Source: Microbulbifer taiwanensis
GTDB lineage: Bacteria; Pseudomonadota; Gammaproteobacteria; Pseudomonadales; Cellvibrionaceae
Direction: 5' to 3'
Length of the DNA stretch: 64,000 nucleotides
Assembly (NCBI RefSeq): GCF_014904815.1
Contig: NZ_JACZFR010000013.1
Location: forward strand, 1-64,000
Part shown: one piece after another, positions 26,926 to 36,737 of the stretch
Layout of the letters: each line of letters opens with the position of its first letter
Position numbering within the stretch: the first letter of the stretch is position 1
Position numbers and translations under genes: made by a program
The notes under the pieces: generated by a model
The model's database searches: none
What the model was told of the DNA's origin: nothing
The model's input: the letters and a program-made list of their open reading frames with translations, nothing else

Positions 26926-28311
26926 ATGAAAATTGTCATTCTCGGCGCCGGCCAGGTGGGCGGCTCACTGGCGGAAAGCCTCGCCTCCGAGCGCAACGAT
27001 ATTGTGCTGGTGGACAGTGACGAGAAAACCCTGCGTGAACTGCGCGATCGCCTGGATATCGGCGTGGTCATCGGCCACGCCGCCCACCCGGATATACTGC
27101 TGGAAGCCGGCATCGAGGATGCCGACATACTGGTAGCGGTGACCAACAACGACGAAACCAATATGGTCGCCTGCCAGATAGCTCACTCCCTGTACCGCGT
27201 GCCCACCAAGATAGCCCGCGTGCGCGCAGGCGCCTATTTACAGCATCCGCAGCTGTTCGATACCCCGGCCATTCCCATCGACGTGCTGATCAGCCCCGAG
27301 CAGCTGGTATCGGAGTATATCGCGCGCCTGATGGAGTATCCCGGCGCCCTGCAGGTGCTGGATTTCGCCGACGGCCGCGTGCAGCTGGTGGCGGTGCGCG
27401 CCGTGCAGGGCGGCCCCCTGGTCGGCCACCAGCTGCGCTACCTGCGCGAACATATGCCCAAGGTGGACACCCGCGTGGCCGCCATCTACCGCCGCAACAG
27501 CCCGATCATTCCCCAGGGGGACACGGTGATCGAGGCCGGCGACGAGGTCTTCTTTATCGCCGCGCGCGCCGATATTCGCGCGGTGATGAGTGAACTGCGC
27601 CGGCTGGAACACGGTTATAAGCGTATCGTGATCGCCGGCGGCGGCAATATCGGCCTGCGCCTCGCGCACAAGCTGGAAAACCGCTACTCGGTCAAGCTCA
27701 TCGAGCAGAGTCACGAGCGCTGCGTCTTCCTGTCGGAGGCGCTGTCCCACAGTATCGTGCTGCACGGCAGCGCCTCGGACCAGGATCTGCTGTTGGAGGA
27801 AAACATCGAGGACACCGATGTATTCCTGGCGCTGACCAACGACGACGAGGCCAATATCATGTCGTCGCTACTGGCCAAGCGCCTGGGCGCGCGCAAGGTG
27901 ATGACCCTGATCAACAACCGCGCCTATGTCGACCTGGTGCAGGGCGGCGAAATTGATATCGCCATATCTCCGCAGCAGAACACCATCGGCAGCCTGCTGA
28001 CCCACGTGCGCCGCGGCGATATGGTCAATGTGCACTCGTTGCGCCGCGGCGCCGCCGAGGCCATCGAGGTGATCGCCCATGGCGACAACCGCACCTCCAA
28101 GGTGGTGGGTAGGAAAATCGAGGATATAGACCTGCCCGAAGGTGCCGCCATAGGCGCCATAGTGCGCGAGACGGAGCAGGGCAGCGAAGTGCTGATCGCC
28201 CACGACAACGTGGTGGTGGAGACGAACGACCATGTGATCGTCTTCCTGGTGGATCGCCGCCAGACCCGCCATGTGGAGCAGTTGTTCCAGGTGGGCTTCA
28301 GCTTCTTTTAA
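26926..28311 (+). CDS. trkA: Trk potassium uptake system NAD-binding regulator
   Basis: Cytoplasmic peripheral subunit that gates TrkH in response to nucleotides. 461 residues with two RCK halves. The dinucleotide-binding loops are G7-A-G-Q-V-G12 and, in the second half, GGGNIG at 238-243; each is followed by an RCK-C domain. It begins 30 bases after rsmB and is followed by trkH after a palindromic repeat, so the two Trk subunits lie together. Confidence 0.96.
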   Translation: MKIVILGAGQVGGSLAESLASERNDIVLVDSDEKTLRELRDRLDIGVVIGHAAHPDILLEAGIEDADILVAVTNNDETNMVACQIAHSLYRVPTKIARVRAGAYLQHPQLFDTPAIPIDVLISPEQLVSEYIARLMEYPGALQVLDFADGRVQLVAVRAVQGGPLVGHQLRYLREHMPKVDTRVAAIYRRNSPIIPQGDTVIEAGDEVFFIAARADIRAVMSELRRLEHGYKRIVIAGGGNIGLRLAHKLENRYSVKLIEQSHERCVFLSEALSHSIVLHGSASDQDLLLEENIEDTDVFLALTNDDEANIMSSLLAKRLGARKVMTLINNRAYVDLVQGGEIDIAISPQQNTIGSLLTHVRRGDMVNVHSLRRGAAEAIEVIAHGDNRTSKVVGRKIEDIDLPEGAAIGAIVRETEQGSEVLIAHDNVVVETNDHVIVFLVDRRQTRHVEQLFQVGFSFF

Positions 28312-28333
28312 GGGCGGGACTCGGGACTCCCGC

Positions 28334-28382
28334 AGGATGTGCCGCGCGCACCACAGGTTCAATGGTGCGCACGGCGCACCCT
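28334..28382. repeat. REP-like palindrome between trkA and trkH
   Basis: Two 20-base arms (28334-28353 and 28363-28382) match as an inverted repeat at 17 of 20 positions around a 9-base loop. The GGTGCGC/GGCGCACC core resembles dispersed intergenic palindromes seen in several gammaproteobacteria. No second copy was noticed in this window. Confidence 0.6.
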
Positions 28383-28418
28383 ACCGACCAACATTCGATA
28401 ATAGGCTGAAATGCGCCG

Positions 28419-29870
28419 ATGCGAATTGCTGTAATAGCGCGAGTTTTCGGAATACTCCTGACGGTGTTCAGCCTGACTCTGCTGCCGCCGATCGGTGTGT
28501 CGCTGTTGTATCACGACGGCACTCACACCGCCTTCAGCGCCGCCTTTGTCATCACGCTGGTTACCGGCCTGTTTATGTGGCTGCCGGTGCACGACCTCAA
28601 GCAGGAGCTGCGCACCCGCGACGGCTTCGTGGTGACCTCGCTTTTCTGGCTGCTACTGGGCAGTTTTGGCGCCCTGCCGCTGATTATCAGCCCCCAGCCC
28701 GACCTGAGCATCACAGACTCCATCTTCGAATCCATCTCCGGTCTGACCACCACCGGTGCCACCACCATCACCGGCCTCGACAGCCTGCCGCCGGCGATCC
28801 TCTACTATCGCCAGCAGCTGCAGTGGTTCGGCGGTATCGGCGTGATCGTGATTGCGCTGGCGATTCTGCCGATGCTGGGTATCGGCGGTATGCAGCTGTA
28901 CAAGGCGGAAATCCCGGGACCGGTCAAGGACACCAAACTGACCCCGCGTATCGCCGAGACGGCGCGCGCGCTGTTTGTTATCTACATCACCCTGACACTG
29001 CTGTGTGGCCTGGGGTACTGGTGGGCCGGCATGACGGTATTCGACGCGGTGGGGCACGCCTTCTCCACCGTGGCCAATGGGGGCTTCTCCACCCATGATG
29101 CCAGTATGGGCTTTTACGCCAATAACCACGCGATCATGCTGGTCTGTATCTTTTTCATGTTCACTGCGGCGATCAACTTCGGCCTGCATTTTTTTGCCTT
29201 CCGCAACCGCCGCCTGCGCCACTACTGGCGCGATTCCGAGTTCCGTTTCTACGTGATAGTGACCTTTTCCGCCGCCATCCTGATCAGCTGCTACCTCTGG
29301 TACCTGGGCATATTTACACCCAGTGGCAGTTTCCTGCACGGCTTCTTCCAGGTGGTGTCCATCGGCACCACCGCCGGTTTTGCCTCGGAAAACTTCTCCG
29401 CCTGGCCCGCCTTCCTGCCCTATGTGCTGTTGCTGCTGGGGATTCTCGGCGCCTGTGCCGGCTCCACCTCCGGCGGAATCAAGGCGGTGCGCGGTATGCT
29501 GATCATGAAATCCGGCCTGCGCGAGCTGAACCGACTGGTGCACGCCAACGCGGTGGTGCCGATCAAGGTGAACCGCAAGATAGTGCCGGAGCGGGTCACC
29601 GATGCGGTGTGGGGCTTCTTTGCCGTTTATATCCTGTCTTTTTTCGTGCTCACCGTCATCGTCATGGCTACCGGGGAGAATTTCGTCACCTCCTTTTCCA
29701 CCGTCGCCTCCTGCCTCAGCAATATAGGTCCGGCCCTCGGTGACGCGGCCGCCCACTACGGCTCGGTCAACGAGGTGGCCAAGTGGTTCCTGATACTGGC
29801 GATGCTGATGGGGCGTCTGGAGATCTTTACCCTGCTGGTACTGCTGACCCCGGCCTTCTGGCGACACTAG
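28419..29870 (+). CDS. trkH: Trk potassium transporter membrane subunit
   Basis: Potassium channel-like subunit in the inner membrane, partner of TrkA. 483 residues, the standard length. Four pore-loop repeats of the SKT family can be followed, including SGLTTTGATTITGLDSLPPA near residue 107, the loop with TVANGGFSTHD near 220, IGTTAGFASENFSAWPAFLP near 313 and the C-terminal SNIGPALGD near 435. These G-containing loops form the selectivity filter. Directly downstream of trkA. Confidence 0.96.
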   Translation: MRIAVIARVFGILLTVFSLTLLPPIGVSLLYHDGTHTAFSAAFVITLVTGLFMWLPVHDLKQELRTRDGFVVTSLFWLLLGSFGALPLIISPQPDLSITDSIFESISGLTTTGATTITGLDSLPPAILYYRQQLQWFGGIGVIVIALAILPMLGIGGMQLYKAEIPGPVKDTKLTPRIAETARALFVIYITLTLLCGLGYWWAGMTVFDAVGHAFSTVANGGFSTHDASMGFYANNHAIMLVCIFFMFTAAINFGLHFFAFRNRRLRHYWRDSEFRFYVIVTFSAAILISCYLWYLGIFTPSGSFLHGFFQVVSIGTTAGFASENFSAWPAFLPYVLLLLGILGACAGSTSGGIKAVRGMLIMKSGLRELNRLVHANAVVPIKVNRKIVPERVTDAVWGFFAVYILSFFVLTVIVMATGENFVTSFSTVASCLSNIGPALGDAAAHYGSVNEVAKWFLILAMLMGRLEIFTLLVLLTPAFWRH

Positions 29871-29975
29871 CTGTCACCAGTCGCCGCAAACGGTACTCTT
29901 GTGCGATAGTCAAATTCGTAAGTTTCTGCCACAGTAGCGGGCTACAGGAAGTAGCCAACAATAAATAAAGGCAGT

Positions 29976-31034
29976 ATGAGCAGAAACACCAGCGAGTTGC
30001 TCGGTCAGTTGAAGATCGATCGCGACGCAGTGCCCGCATCCGATCCCCCCTCCCGGCGCACCCTGATTGCCGCATCGCTCGGCGTCACTGCCGGCCTGCT
30101 GCTGGGCGCCCTCGCCGTGTCGCTTTTCGGCGGCGAGGAAGCGGCACCGCAGCCGCTTGCCAGCGCCATGACGCAAACCCCGACCGCCCCCAAAATCCAG
30201 CCGGCCGCTTTAACCCGGCGCGAGACGGTGCTCAACGCCTCCGGCTATATCACCGCGCGGCGCATGGCCACGGTTTCCGCCGAGGTGATGGGCCTGATCG
30301 CCGAGGTGGATGTCGAAGAGGGCATGAGCGTGGGCGAAGGTCAGGTACTGGCGCGACTGGACGACGCCAAGGCGAAGGTCAACCTCGATTTTGCCCTGGC
30401 GCAGGTTCGGGTTCTGCAGGCACGGCAGGCCAGCATCATCGCCAACCTGGAGGAGGCCCGGCGCCAGCGTGTCCGCTACGCAGGGTTGAGTGACAAACAC
30501 TATTCCAGTCGCGCCCAGCTGACCCAGAGTGAGGCTGCGGTGGAGAGCCTGCAGGCAGAACTCGCCAGCGCGCGCGCGGATATAGAAGTGGCGAAGCTAG
30601 AAGTGCAGCGCCAGCGCGAGCGGCTCGAGGATCACACGATACGCGCCCCCTTCTCCGGTGTGGTCACACAGAAAAACGCCCAGCCCGGGGAAATAGTCGC
30701 GCCCAGCTCCGCCGGTGGCGGCTTCACCCGCACCGGTATCTGCACCATCGTCGATATGGATTCACTGGAAATCGAAGTGGACGTCAACGAGGCCTTTATC
30801 GGTCGCGTGTCGCCGGGGCAGAAGGTCAACGCCAACCTGGACGCTTACCCGGACTGGGATATTCCGGCAACGGTGGTCGCCATCATCCCCACTGCCGACC
30901 GCGCCAAGGCGACGGTACGGGTGCGCATCGGTATCGATGCAAGGGACGCGCGCATACTGCCGGATATGGGTGTCAAGGTGGGCTTTATGGCCACAGAGCA
31001 TAGCGGCGCGGGAGAAGTCTCCCCGCAACAATAA
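29976..31034 (+). CDS. MacA-like periplasmic adaptor protein (HlyD family)
   Basis: 352 residues. A short cytoplasmic tail and one membrane helix (about 29-51) precede a periplasmic region with a lipoyl/barrel-sandwich half (ATVSAEVMGLIAEVDVEEG, about 92-110), a coiled-coil hairpin (about 130-205) and the second lipoyl half (TIRAPFSGVVTQKNAQPG). This is the membrane fusion protein layout of ABC exporters. It is first in a five-gene run with the ATPase and two permeases. No outer-membrane channel gene is nearby, so a TolC-type partner would come from elsewhere. Confidence 0.88.
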   Translation: MSRNTSELLGQLKIDRDAVPASDPPSRRTLIAASLGVTAGLLLGALAVSLFGGEEAAPQPLASAMTQTPTAPKIQPAALTRRETVLNASGYITARRMATVSAEVMGLIAEVDVEEGMSVGEGQVLARLDDAKAKVNLDFALAQVRVLQARQASIIANLEEARRQRVRYAGLSDKHYSSRAQLTQSEAAVESLQAELASARADIEVAKLEVQRQRERLEDHTIRAPFSGVVTQKNAQPGEIVAPSSAGGGFTRTGICTIVDMDSLEIEVDVNEAFIGRVSPGQKVNANLDAYPDWDIPATVVAIIPTADRAKATVRVRIGIDARDARILPDMGVKVGFMATEHSGAGEVSPQQ

Positions 31035-31069
31035 AAAATTCACTAATTTGCCAATTGAGGGAATTGACG

Positions 31070-31765
31070 ATGTCGCAGGACCTTTTATTTCAGTTAAACG
31101 GTGTCAGCAAGAGTTTCGTCAAGGGAAAGGAAGAAATTTCTATCTTTAGCGACCTGAACCTGACCATCGAGCGCGGCGACTTCGTCGCCATCATGGGCCC
31201 GTCCGGTTCCGGCAAGACGACGCTGTTGAATATGTTGGGCGGCGTTGACCAACCGAGCGGTGGCGAGGTCTCGTTCGACGGTGCTCGGGTGGACAACCTG
31301 AGCGAGAGCGCACTGACCCGCTGGCGCGCACACAATATCGGCTTTATCTTCCAGTTCTATAATCTGATGCCGATGCTGAACGCAGCACGCAACGTGGAAT
31401 TGCCGCTGCTGCTGACAAAACTCTCCAAGGCGCAGCGCAGGAAAAACGTCGAGACAGCACTGGCGCTGGTGGGTCTATCCGACCGCGCCAAGCACATGCC
31501 CAGCGAAATGTCCGGCGGCCAGCAGCAGCGGGTGGCCATAGCCCGCGCCATCGTCTCGGACCCGAAACTGCTGCTGTGTGACGAACCCACCGGCGACCTG
31601 GACCGCACTACCGCTGATGAAATCCTCGAAATGCTGCAGCTGCTGAACCGCGACCACGGCAAGACCATCGTCATGGTCACCCACGACCCGGCCGCGGCCA
31701 AGTATGCGAACCGCACGCTGCATCTGGACAAGGGCAAATTCGTGCAGAGGGAACTGGTGGCATGA
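31070..31765 (+). CDS. ABC transporter ATP-binding protein, MacB/LolD type
   Basis: 231 residues. Walker A GPSGSGKTT at 43-51, Q-loop near FIFQFYNLMP, signature MSGGQQQRVAIARA starting at 147, and Walker B LLLCDEPTGDLD with the catalytic Glu at 172. This sub-branch energises mechanotransmission-type exporters and lipoprotein extractors. I start at the ATG at 31070, preceded by GAGGGA; a few codons more are open upstream. Its TGA overlaps the ATG of the next gene (ATGA). Confidence 0.93.
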   Translation: MSQDLLFQLNGVSKSFVKGKEEISIFSDLNLTIERGDFVAIMGPSGSGKTTLLNMLGGVDQPSGGEVSFDGARVDNLSESALTRWRAHNIGFIFQFYNLMPMLNAARNVELPLLLTKLSKAQRRKNVETALALVGLSDRAKHMPSEMSGGQQQRVAIARAIVSDPKLLLCDEPTGDLDRTTADEILEMLQLLNRDHGKTIVMVTHDPAAAKYANRTLHLDKGKFVQRELVA

Positions 31766-32922
31766 GTGATCTCTATTTAATTTACAAAAACATGACGAGG
31801 AAGCCGCTACGGCTCTTCCTCACCTGTTTTGCGATCTTTATCGCCTTCCTGATCTACGGCGCGGTCACCACCCTCAAGAGCGCGCTGGACGCCGGTATCG
31901 ACCTGGCGGCGGACAACCGGCTGGTGGTGGTCAACAAGATCAACTTCACCCAGCCACTGCCGATTGCCTACGCGCAGAAGGTGGCGGCGGTGGAAGGCGT
32001 GGAGCACGTCACCTACGCCAACTGGTTCGGCGGCTACTACCAGGAGGCGCGCAACCAGATAGTGGCCATGGCCGTGGAGCCGGAGAGCCTGTTGCAGGTG
32101 TACGAGCGGGAAATCGTGTTGCCACTGGAGCAGCGTGCCGCCTGGCTCGGCAACCGCCAGGGCCTGATCGCCGGCAAGAACCTGGCGCAGCGCCTGGGCT
32201 GGAAGGTCGGCGACCGGGTGCCGGTCTCCTCCAATATTTTTTCCCACAAGGAGGGCGGCCACACCTGGGACTTCGTAGTGGAGGGGATTTTTACCGGCAG
32301 CGATCCGCAGCACGATACCAACAGCATGTACTTTCACTACAAGTACTTTATGGAGACCCAGAGCTTCGGCGGCGACTGGATCGGCTGGATCACCCTCACC
32401 ACTGTGGACCCGGCGCAGAACCAGCGCATCGCCGACGAAATCGACAACGGCTTCGCCAATTCCCAGGCGGAAACGGATACCAGCACCGAAGCGGCCTTCA
32501 GCAAGGCGTTTATCGAACAGATCGGCAATATTGGCCTGATCATCTTTGGCGTGGTGTTTATGGCCTTCTTTACCATATTGATCCTGGTCGGCAACACCAT
32601 GGCACTGGCGGTGCGCGAGCGCACCGGCGAAATCGCGGTGCTGAAAACCCTGGGCTTCGCCGCCCCGCGCATTTTCAAAATGGTACTGACGGAATCCCTG
32701 CTGATCGCCCTGATCGGCGGCCTCGCCGGCCTGGGCGCCGCCTGGCTGATCGTCGAGGGTGCCAAGGCCACCATGGCCCAGTTCCTGCCCAACCTGGTGC
32801 TGGATTCCGGCATAGCCCTGCAGGCGCTGGCATTCATGCTGCTGCTGGGGCTGGTTACCGGCCTGCTGCCGGCGCTCAACGCGCTGCGCCTCAATATCGT
32901 CACAGCTTTCAACCGGGGGTGA
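31762..32922 (+). CDS. ABC transporter permease, FtsX/MacB type (first)
   Basis: 386 residues. One N-terminal helix (about 17-37), a large periplasmic MacB-type core (about 40-255), then three helices (about 257-282, 310-332, 352-375). The FtsX signature VRERTGEIAVLKTLGFA lies in the loop after the second helix. It overlaps the ATPase gene by four bases and pairs with the next permease, so the transporter is probably a heterodimer in the membrane. Confidence 0.9.
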   Translation: MSDLYLIYKNMTRKPLRLFLTCFAIFIAFLIYGAVTTLKSALDAGIDLAADNRLVVVNKINFTQPLPIAYAQKVAAVEGVEHVTYANWFGGYYQEARNQIVAMAVEPESLLQVYEREIVLPLEQRAAWLGNRQGLIAGKNLAQRLGWKVGDRVPVSSNIFSHKEGGHTWDFVVEGIFTGSDPQHDTNSMYFHYKYFMETQSFGGDWIGWITLTTVDPAQNQRIADEIDNGFANSQAETDTSTEAAFSKAFIEQIGNIGLIIFGVVFMAFFTILILVGNTMALAVRERTGEIAVLKTLGFAAPRIFKMVLTESLLIALIGGLAGLGAAWLIVEGAKATMAQFLPNLVLDSGIALQALAFMLLLGLVTGLLPALNALRLNIVTAFNRG

Positions 32923-32926
32923 GCCA

Positions 32927-34114
32927 ATGGGATCTCTAATGTCACAAATTGCCGCGGTTGCGGTGATGAATATCCGCAGCCTGCCCCGGCGCCTGTGGAT
33001 GTCCCTGGCCATGGTGCTGGCCAGCGCCGTGGTGGTCGCCATACTGCTCGCCTTCCTGGCCATGGCCAGGGGGTTCGAGGCCACCATGAGCGGCGCCGGT
33101 TCGGACGCCGTGGCGCTGATGATGCGCGAGGGTTCCCAGGCGGAGCTGAACAGTGTGATCGGCCGCGACCAGGTCAACCTGATCGAGGAAGCGCCCGGTA
33201 TTGCGCGCGACGCCGACGGCCCGCTGGTATCCCCCGAACTCTACGTGATCGTCGACGGCATCAAGAAAGGCACCGGCGGCAAGGCCAATATCCCCCTGCG
33301 CGGCCTGGATGCGCGCGGCATGGCCATGCGCGGCAATATGCAGCTGCTGGAGGGCCGCATGTTCACCCCCGGCACCAACGAGATGATTGTCGGCGCCGGA
33401 ATCCTGCGCGAGTTCGACGGCTTCCAGCTCGGCAACGAGATACGCTTCGGCAAAAACGTGTGGACGGTGGTGGGCGTTTTCTCCACCGGCGGCAATGTGT
33501 TCGAAAGTGAACTCTGGGCGGATGCCAAGATGATCCAGAGCCACTACAACCGCGGCAGCAGCTACCAGACCATCCGCGCGCAACTGGAAAACCCCGGCAA
33601 CCTGGAGCCGCTCAAGGCATATATCGACGCCGAGCCGCAGCTCAACCTGGAACTCAAGACCGAGTCGGCCTACTTCGCCGAACAGGGCAAACAGCTGCAG
33701 TACATGGCCATCTTCGGCAGGGTGATCAGCTTTATCATGGCCCTGGGCGCCTTGGCCGGCGCGCTCAACACCATGTATACCTCGGTGGCGGACAGGGCGA
33801 AGGAAATCGCCACCCTGCGCGCCCTCGGCTTCGGCAACTTCTCCGCCTTCTGCGGCACCATCGCCGAAGCGCTGGTGCTCGCCGCCGCCGGCGGCCTGCT
33901 GGGTTCCCTGGCCGCCTTTGTGTTCTTCGACGGCCTCAACGCCTCGACCCTGGGCGGCAGTTTTACCCAGGTGGTGTTCAGTTTTGACATGTCGCCGGAC
34001 CTGTTCGTGCAGGGCGCGGTGCTGGCGCTGCTGATCGGTTTCCTCAGCGGTTTCTTCCCCGCCTGGCGCGCGGCGCGCATGCCGGTCATCGTCGCCTTCC
34101 GCAACGGGGCCTGA
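32927..34114 (+). CDS. ABC transporter permease, FtsX/MacB type (second)
   Basis: 395 residues, same topology as the preceding gene: one helix near the N-terminus (about 22-45), periplasmic core, three C-terminal helices. The conserved cytoplasmic loop reads SVADRAKEIATLRALGFGNF near residue 283. It is four bases from the first permease; GGGGGTGAG precedes its ATG. The low similarity between the two permeases suggests separate roles within one complex. Confidence 0.9.
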   Translation: MGSLMSQIAAVAVMNIRSLPRRLWMSLAMVLASAVVVAILLAFLAMARGFEATMSGAGSDAVALMMREGSQAELNSVIGRDQVNLIEEAPGIARDADGPLVSPELYVIVDGIKKGTGGKANIPLRGLDARGMAMRGNMQLLEGRMFTPGTNEMIVGAGILREFDGFQLGNEIRFGKNVWTVVGVFSTGGNVFESELWADAKMIQSHYNRGSSYQTIRAQLENPGNLEPLKAYIDAEPQLNLELKTESAYFAEQGKQLQYMAIFGRVISFIMALGALAGALNTMYTSVADRAKEIATLRALGFGNFSAFCGTIAEALVLAAAGGLLGSLAAFVFFDGLNASTLGGSFTQVVFSFDMSPDLFVQGAVLALLIGFLSGFFPAWRAARMPVIVAFRNGA

Positions 34115-34115
34115 C

Positions 34116-34742
34116 GTGGCCATCACCCTCTACGCCGCGCGGGGCGGCGGCTCCGCCATAGTGGAGGCGCTGCTGACCCTGACCGGGCAGGAGTACCGGG
34201 TCGAGTATTTTTCCTGGGAGGACCTGCCCAACGAGGAGCTGCTGGCAGTAAATCCGCTCGGCGAAATCCCCGCCCTGCGTCTCGATAATGGCGACTTACT
34301 CACCGAGACAGCGGCGATCACACTGTGGTTGGGGGATCGCTTTCCCGCAAGCAAGCTGGTACCGCCGGCAGACGATCCGGTGCGGGTGCAGTTTCTGCGC
34401 CGGCTGGTCTGGCTGGTGGCCGCCGTCTATCCGACCTTTACCTACGGCGACCACCCGGAGCGCTTTGTCCCAGACAAAACGGATGCCGTGCAGCTGCGCG
34501 AAACCACTGACCTGCGTCGCCAGGCGTTGTGGCGGCAACTGGAAAAGGAAACGGGTGGCCCCTGGATCTGCGGCGGGCGGAGGACGGCGCTGGACATATT
34601 TATTGCGGTAATGAGCTGCTGGCGTCCGCGGCGGCAGTGGTTTGCCGCCGAGTGCCCGCAACTGTTCGCAATTGCGCAGCGGGTGGATCAACTGGATACG
34701 CTGAAGAAAGTATGGAGCCGCAACCGTTTGCCGCAGACCTGA
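34116..34742 (+). CDS. Glutathione S-transferase family protein
   Basis: 208 residues starting at a GTG two bases after the permease stop. N-terminal thioredoxin-like domain with AVNPLGEIPALRLDNGDLLTE, in which the cis-Pro and the Glu-Thr/Ser glutathione contacts (ET in LLTETAA) are recognisable; helical C-terminal domain from about 85. It appears to be the last gene of the adaptor-ABC operon, suggesting a conjugate or lipid substrate is possible, but this is inference. Its stop directly abuts that of the convergent acyltransferase gene. Confidence 0.8.
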   Translation: MAITLYAARGGGSAIVEALLTLTGQEYRVEYFSWEDLPNEELLAVNPLGEIPALRLDNGDLLTETAAITLWLGDRFPASKLVPPADDPVRVQFLRRLVWLVAAVYPTFTYGDHPERFVPDKTDAVQLRETTDLRRQALWRQLEKETGGPWICGGRRTALDIFIAVMSCWRPRRQWFAAECPQLFAIAQRVDQLDTLKKVWSRNRLPQT

Positions 34743-35633
34743 TCAGTTGCGCTTTTTCTGGTAGATACGGCTCTTGCCTTCCGGCTGTTTCCTGAAGCGC
34801 TTGTACTCCCACTGGTACTGTTCCGGCGCCTCGGCGATACAGGCCTCGACGCCGCGATTCATGGCCGCCAATGACACCTTCTGTTCTTCGCTGTAGATGG
34901 CCTGCTCTGCAGGCAGGAACACCAGCTCGAAGCCGCCCTCCACCCGCTTGCCGAATCCGAATACACAGCGGCAGCCGGTGCGCTGCAGCAGGTTGTGGGC
35001 CAGGGTCATGGTCAGCGCCGGCTTGCCGAAAAAGGGCGCGAAGTCGCCGCCCATATCCGGCTCCTGGTCCGGCAGCACCATGACCATGTTGCCGGCCTTC
35101 AGCGATTTCAACAGCGAGCGCACCCCGTGCACATTGGTGGGCACCATATGCACGCCGGTGGCCTCGCGGCCGTTGCGGATAATCGGATCCAGTGCGGGGA
35201 TTTTCGGCGGTGCATAGAGACCGGTGGACGGGCCCAGTGTGGCCAGGTACATGCCGAAGATCTCCCAGTTGCCGGTGTGGGGCATCAACACCAGCACGCC
35301 GCGGTTTTCCTCGACACCCTCGCACAGCAACTGCTGGTTGCGCACCCGCACTATCTGGTCCTCGCTGCGGCTCCAGGGCTGGTGCCAGATGGTGGCCACC
35401 TCGCAGCCGGTCATGGTGGTGTGGACGACGCTGTCCCGTGCCAGTCTCTCCCGCTGTACCGGGTCCATGGCCGGATAGCAGAGTGCCAGGTTGATACGAC
35501 TGATACGCAGGCTGTCGCCGCGGGTCAGCACCGCGATCTTGCCGAACAGCCACCCCAGCCGGCGCGACCAGCGCAGCGGCAGTTTACCGACGAGTTTCAG
35601 AGCGGTGGCCGCCAGCCAGCCTTTGATATCCAA
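34743..35633 (-). CDS. Lysophospholipid/lipid A acyltransferase, LpxL-HtrB type
   Basis: 296 residues. Adds a secondary acyl chain to lipid A in well-studied relatives. The acyltransferase motif appears as HTGNWE near residue 120 (H-x4-E form), with [20 protein letters not shown] near 180 forming the substrate block. A short N-terminal amphipathic segment replaces a clear membrane helix. Translation probably starts at a TTG at 35633, with GGGAAG upstream. A comparable gene lies close to glyQS in Pseudomonas, where it encodes an HtrB-type enzyme. Which acyl position it serves is unknown. Confidence 0.85.
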   Translation of the reverse strand: MDIKGWLAATALKLVGKLPLRWSRRLGWLFGKIAVLTRGDSLRISRINLALCYPAMDPVQRERLARDSVVHTTMTGCEVATIWHQPWSRSEDQIVRVRNQQLLCEGVEENRGVLVLMPHTGNWEIFGMYLATLGPSTGLYAPPKIPALDPIIRNGREATGVHMVPTNVHGVRSLLKSLKAGNMVMVLPDQEPDMGGDFAPFFGKPALTMTLAHNLLQRTGCRCVFGFGKRVEGGFELVFLPAEQAIYSEEQKVSLAAMNRGVEACIAEAPEQYQWEYKRFRKQPEGKSRIYQKKRN

Positions 35634-35693
35634 TGCGACTACTTCCCAATCCAGATTCGATCAAGTATGGCCATTCATTCGGGCCACGGCGCC

Positions 35694-35722
35694 TTTAGTG
35701 CGCCACCCGCTGCCGCTATAAT
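35694..35722 (+). promoter_or_regulatory. Likely promoter of glyQS
   Basis: A perfect TATAAT (35717-35722) preceded at 17 bases by TTTAGT (35694-35699), 59 bases before the glyQ start. The -10 box is strong, the -35 box weak. Confidence 0.6.
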
Positions 35723-35780
35723 TGCGTCCCTTTGCCCCCAGTCAGCAAATACACAAGCAAATAGCCACGCGGAGATAGCG

Positions 35781-36737
35781 GTGTCCAAGCAATACGACCA
35801 CAGCACCTTCCAGGGATTGATTTTCGCCCTGCAGGACTACTGGGCGCGCCAGGGGTGCGTCATTCTACAGCCTCTGGATATGGAAGTGGGCGCCGGCACC
35901 TTTCACCCGGCCACCTTCCTGCGCGCCGTGGGTCCCGAGACCTGGAACGCCGCCTATGTGCAGCCCTGCCGCCGCCCCACCGACGGCCGCTACGGCGAGA
36001 ATCCCAACCGCCTGCAGCACTACTACCAATACCAGGTGGTGATGAAACCGTCCCCGGACAATATCCAGGAGCTGTACCTGGACAGCCTGCGCGCCATGGG
36101 CGTGGACCCGGCCGTGCACGATATCCGCTTCGTCGAGGACAACTGGGAATCCCCCACCCTGGGCGCCTGGGGCCTGGGCTGGGAGGTGTGGCTGAACGGT
36201 ATGGAAGTCACCCAGTTCACCTATTTCCAGCAGGTGGGCGGCCTCGAGTGCTACCCGGTCACCGGTGAGATCACCTACGGCCTGGAGCGCATTGCCATGT
36301 ACCTGCAGGGCGTCGAGTCCATCTACGACCTGGTGTGGACCCGCAACCCGGACGGCAGCCCGGTCACCTACGGCGACGTCTTCCACCAGAACGAGGTGGA
36401 GATGTCCCACTACAACTTCGAACACGCGGACGTGGAGTTCCTGTTCGCCACTTTCGATCACTGCGAGCGCGAGAGCGGGCGACTGATCGAGCTGGGCCTG
36501 CCACTGCCCGCCTACGAGCAGGTGATGAAGGCCTCCCACGCCTTCAACTTGCTGGACGCGCGCCACGCCATCTCGGTCACCGAGCGCCAGCGCTACATCC
36601 TGCGTGTGCGCACCCTGGCGCGTTCCGTCGCCCAGGCCTACTACGATGCGCGTCGCGCCCTCGGCTTCCCGCTGGCGGCGGAGGAATTGCGTGCAGATAT
36701 TCTCGCGGAAGACGTCGAGCAAGAGGAGAAGCAGTAA
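35781..36737 (+). CDS. glyQ: Glycyl-tRNA synthetase alpha subunit
   Basis: Catalytic class II subunit of the tetrameric bacterial glycyl-tRNA synthetase. 318 residues from a GTG at 35781 with GGAG seven bases upstream ([21 protein letters not shown]). Core motifs are intact: [20 protein letters not shown] near residue 33 and [20 protein letters not shown] near 65. Its TAA overlaps the glyS start (TAATG), coupling the two subunits. Confidence 0.97.
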   Translation: MSKQYDHSTFQGLIFALQDYWARQGCVILQPLDMEVGAGTFHPATFLRAVGPETWNAAYVQPCRRPTDGRYGENPNRLQHYYQYQVVMKPSPDNIQELYLDSLRAMGVDPAVHDIRFVEDNWESPTLGAWGLGWEVWLNGMEVTQFTYFQQVGGLECYPVTGEITYGLERIAMYLQGVESIYDLVWTRNPDGSPVTYGDVFHQNEVEMSHYNFEHADVEFLFATFDHCERESGRLIELGLPLPAYEQVMKASHAFNLLDARHAISVTERQRYILRVRTLARSVAQAYYDARRALGFPLAAEELRADILAEDVEQEEKQ

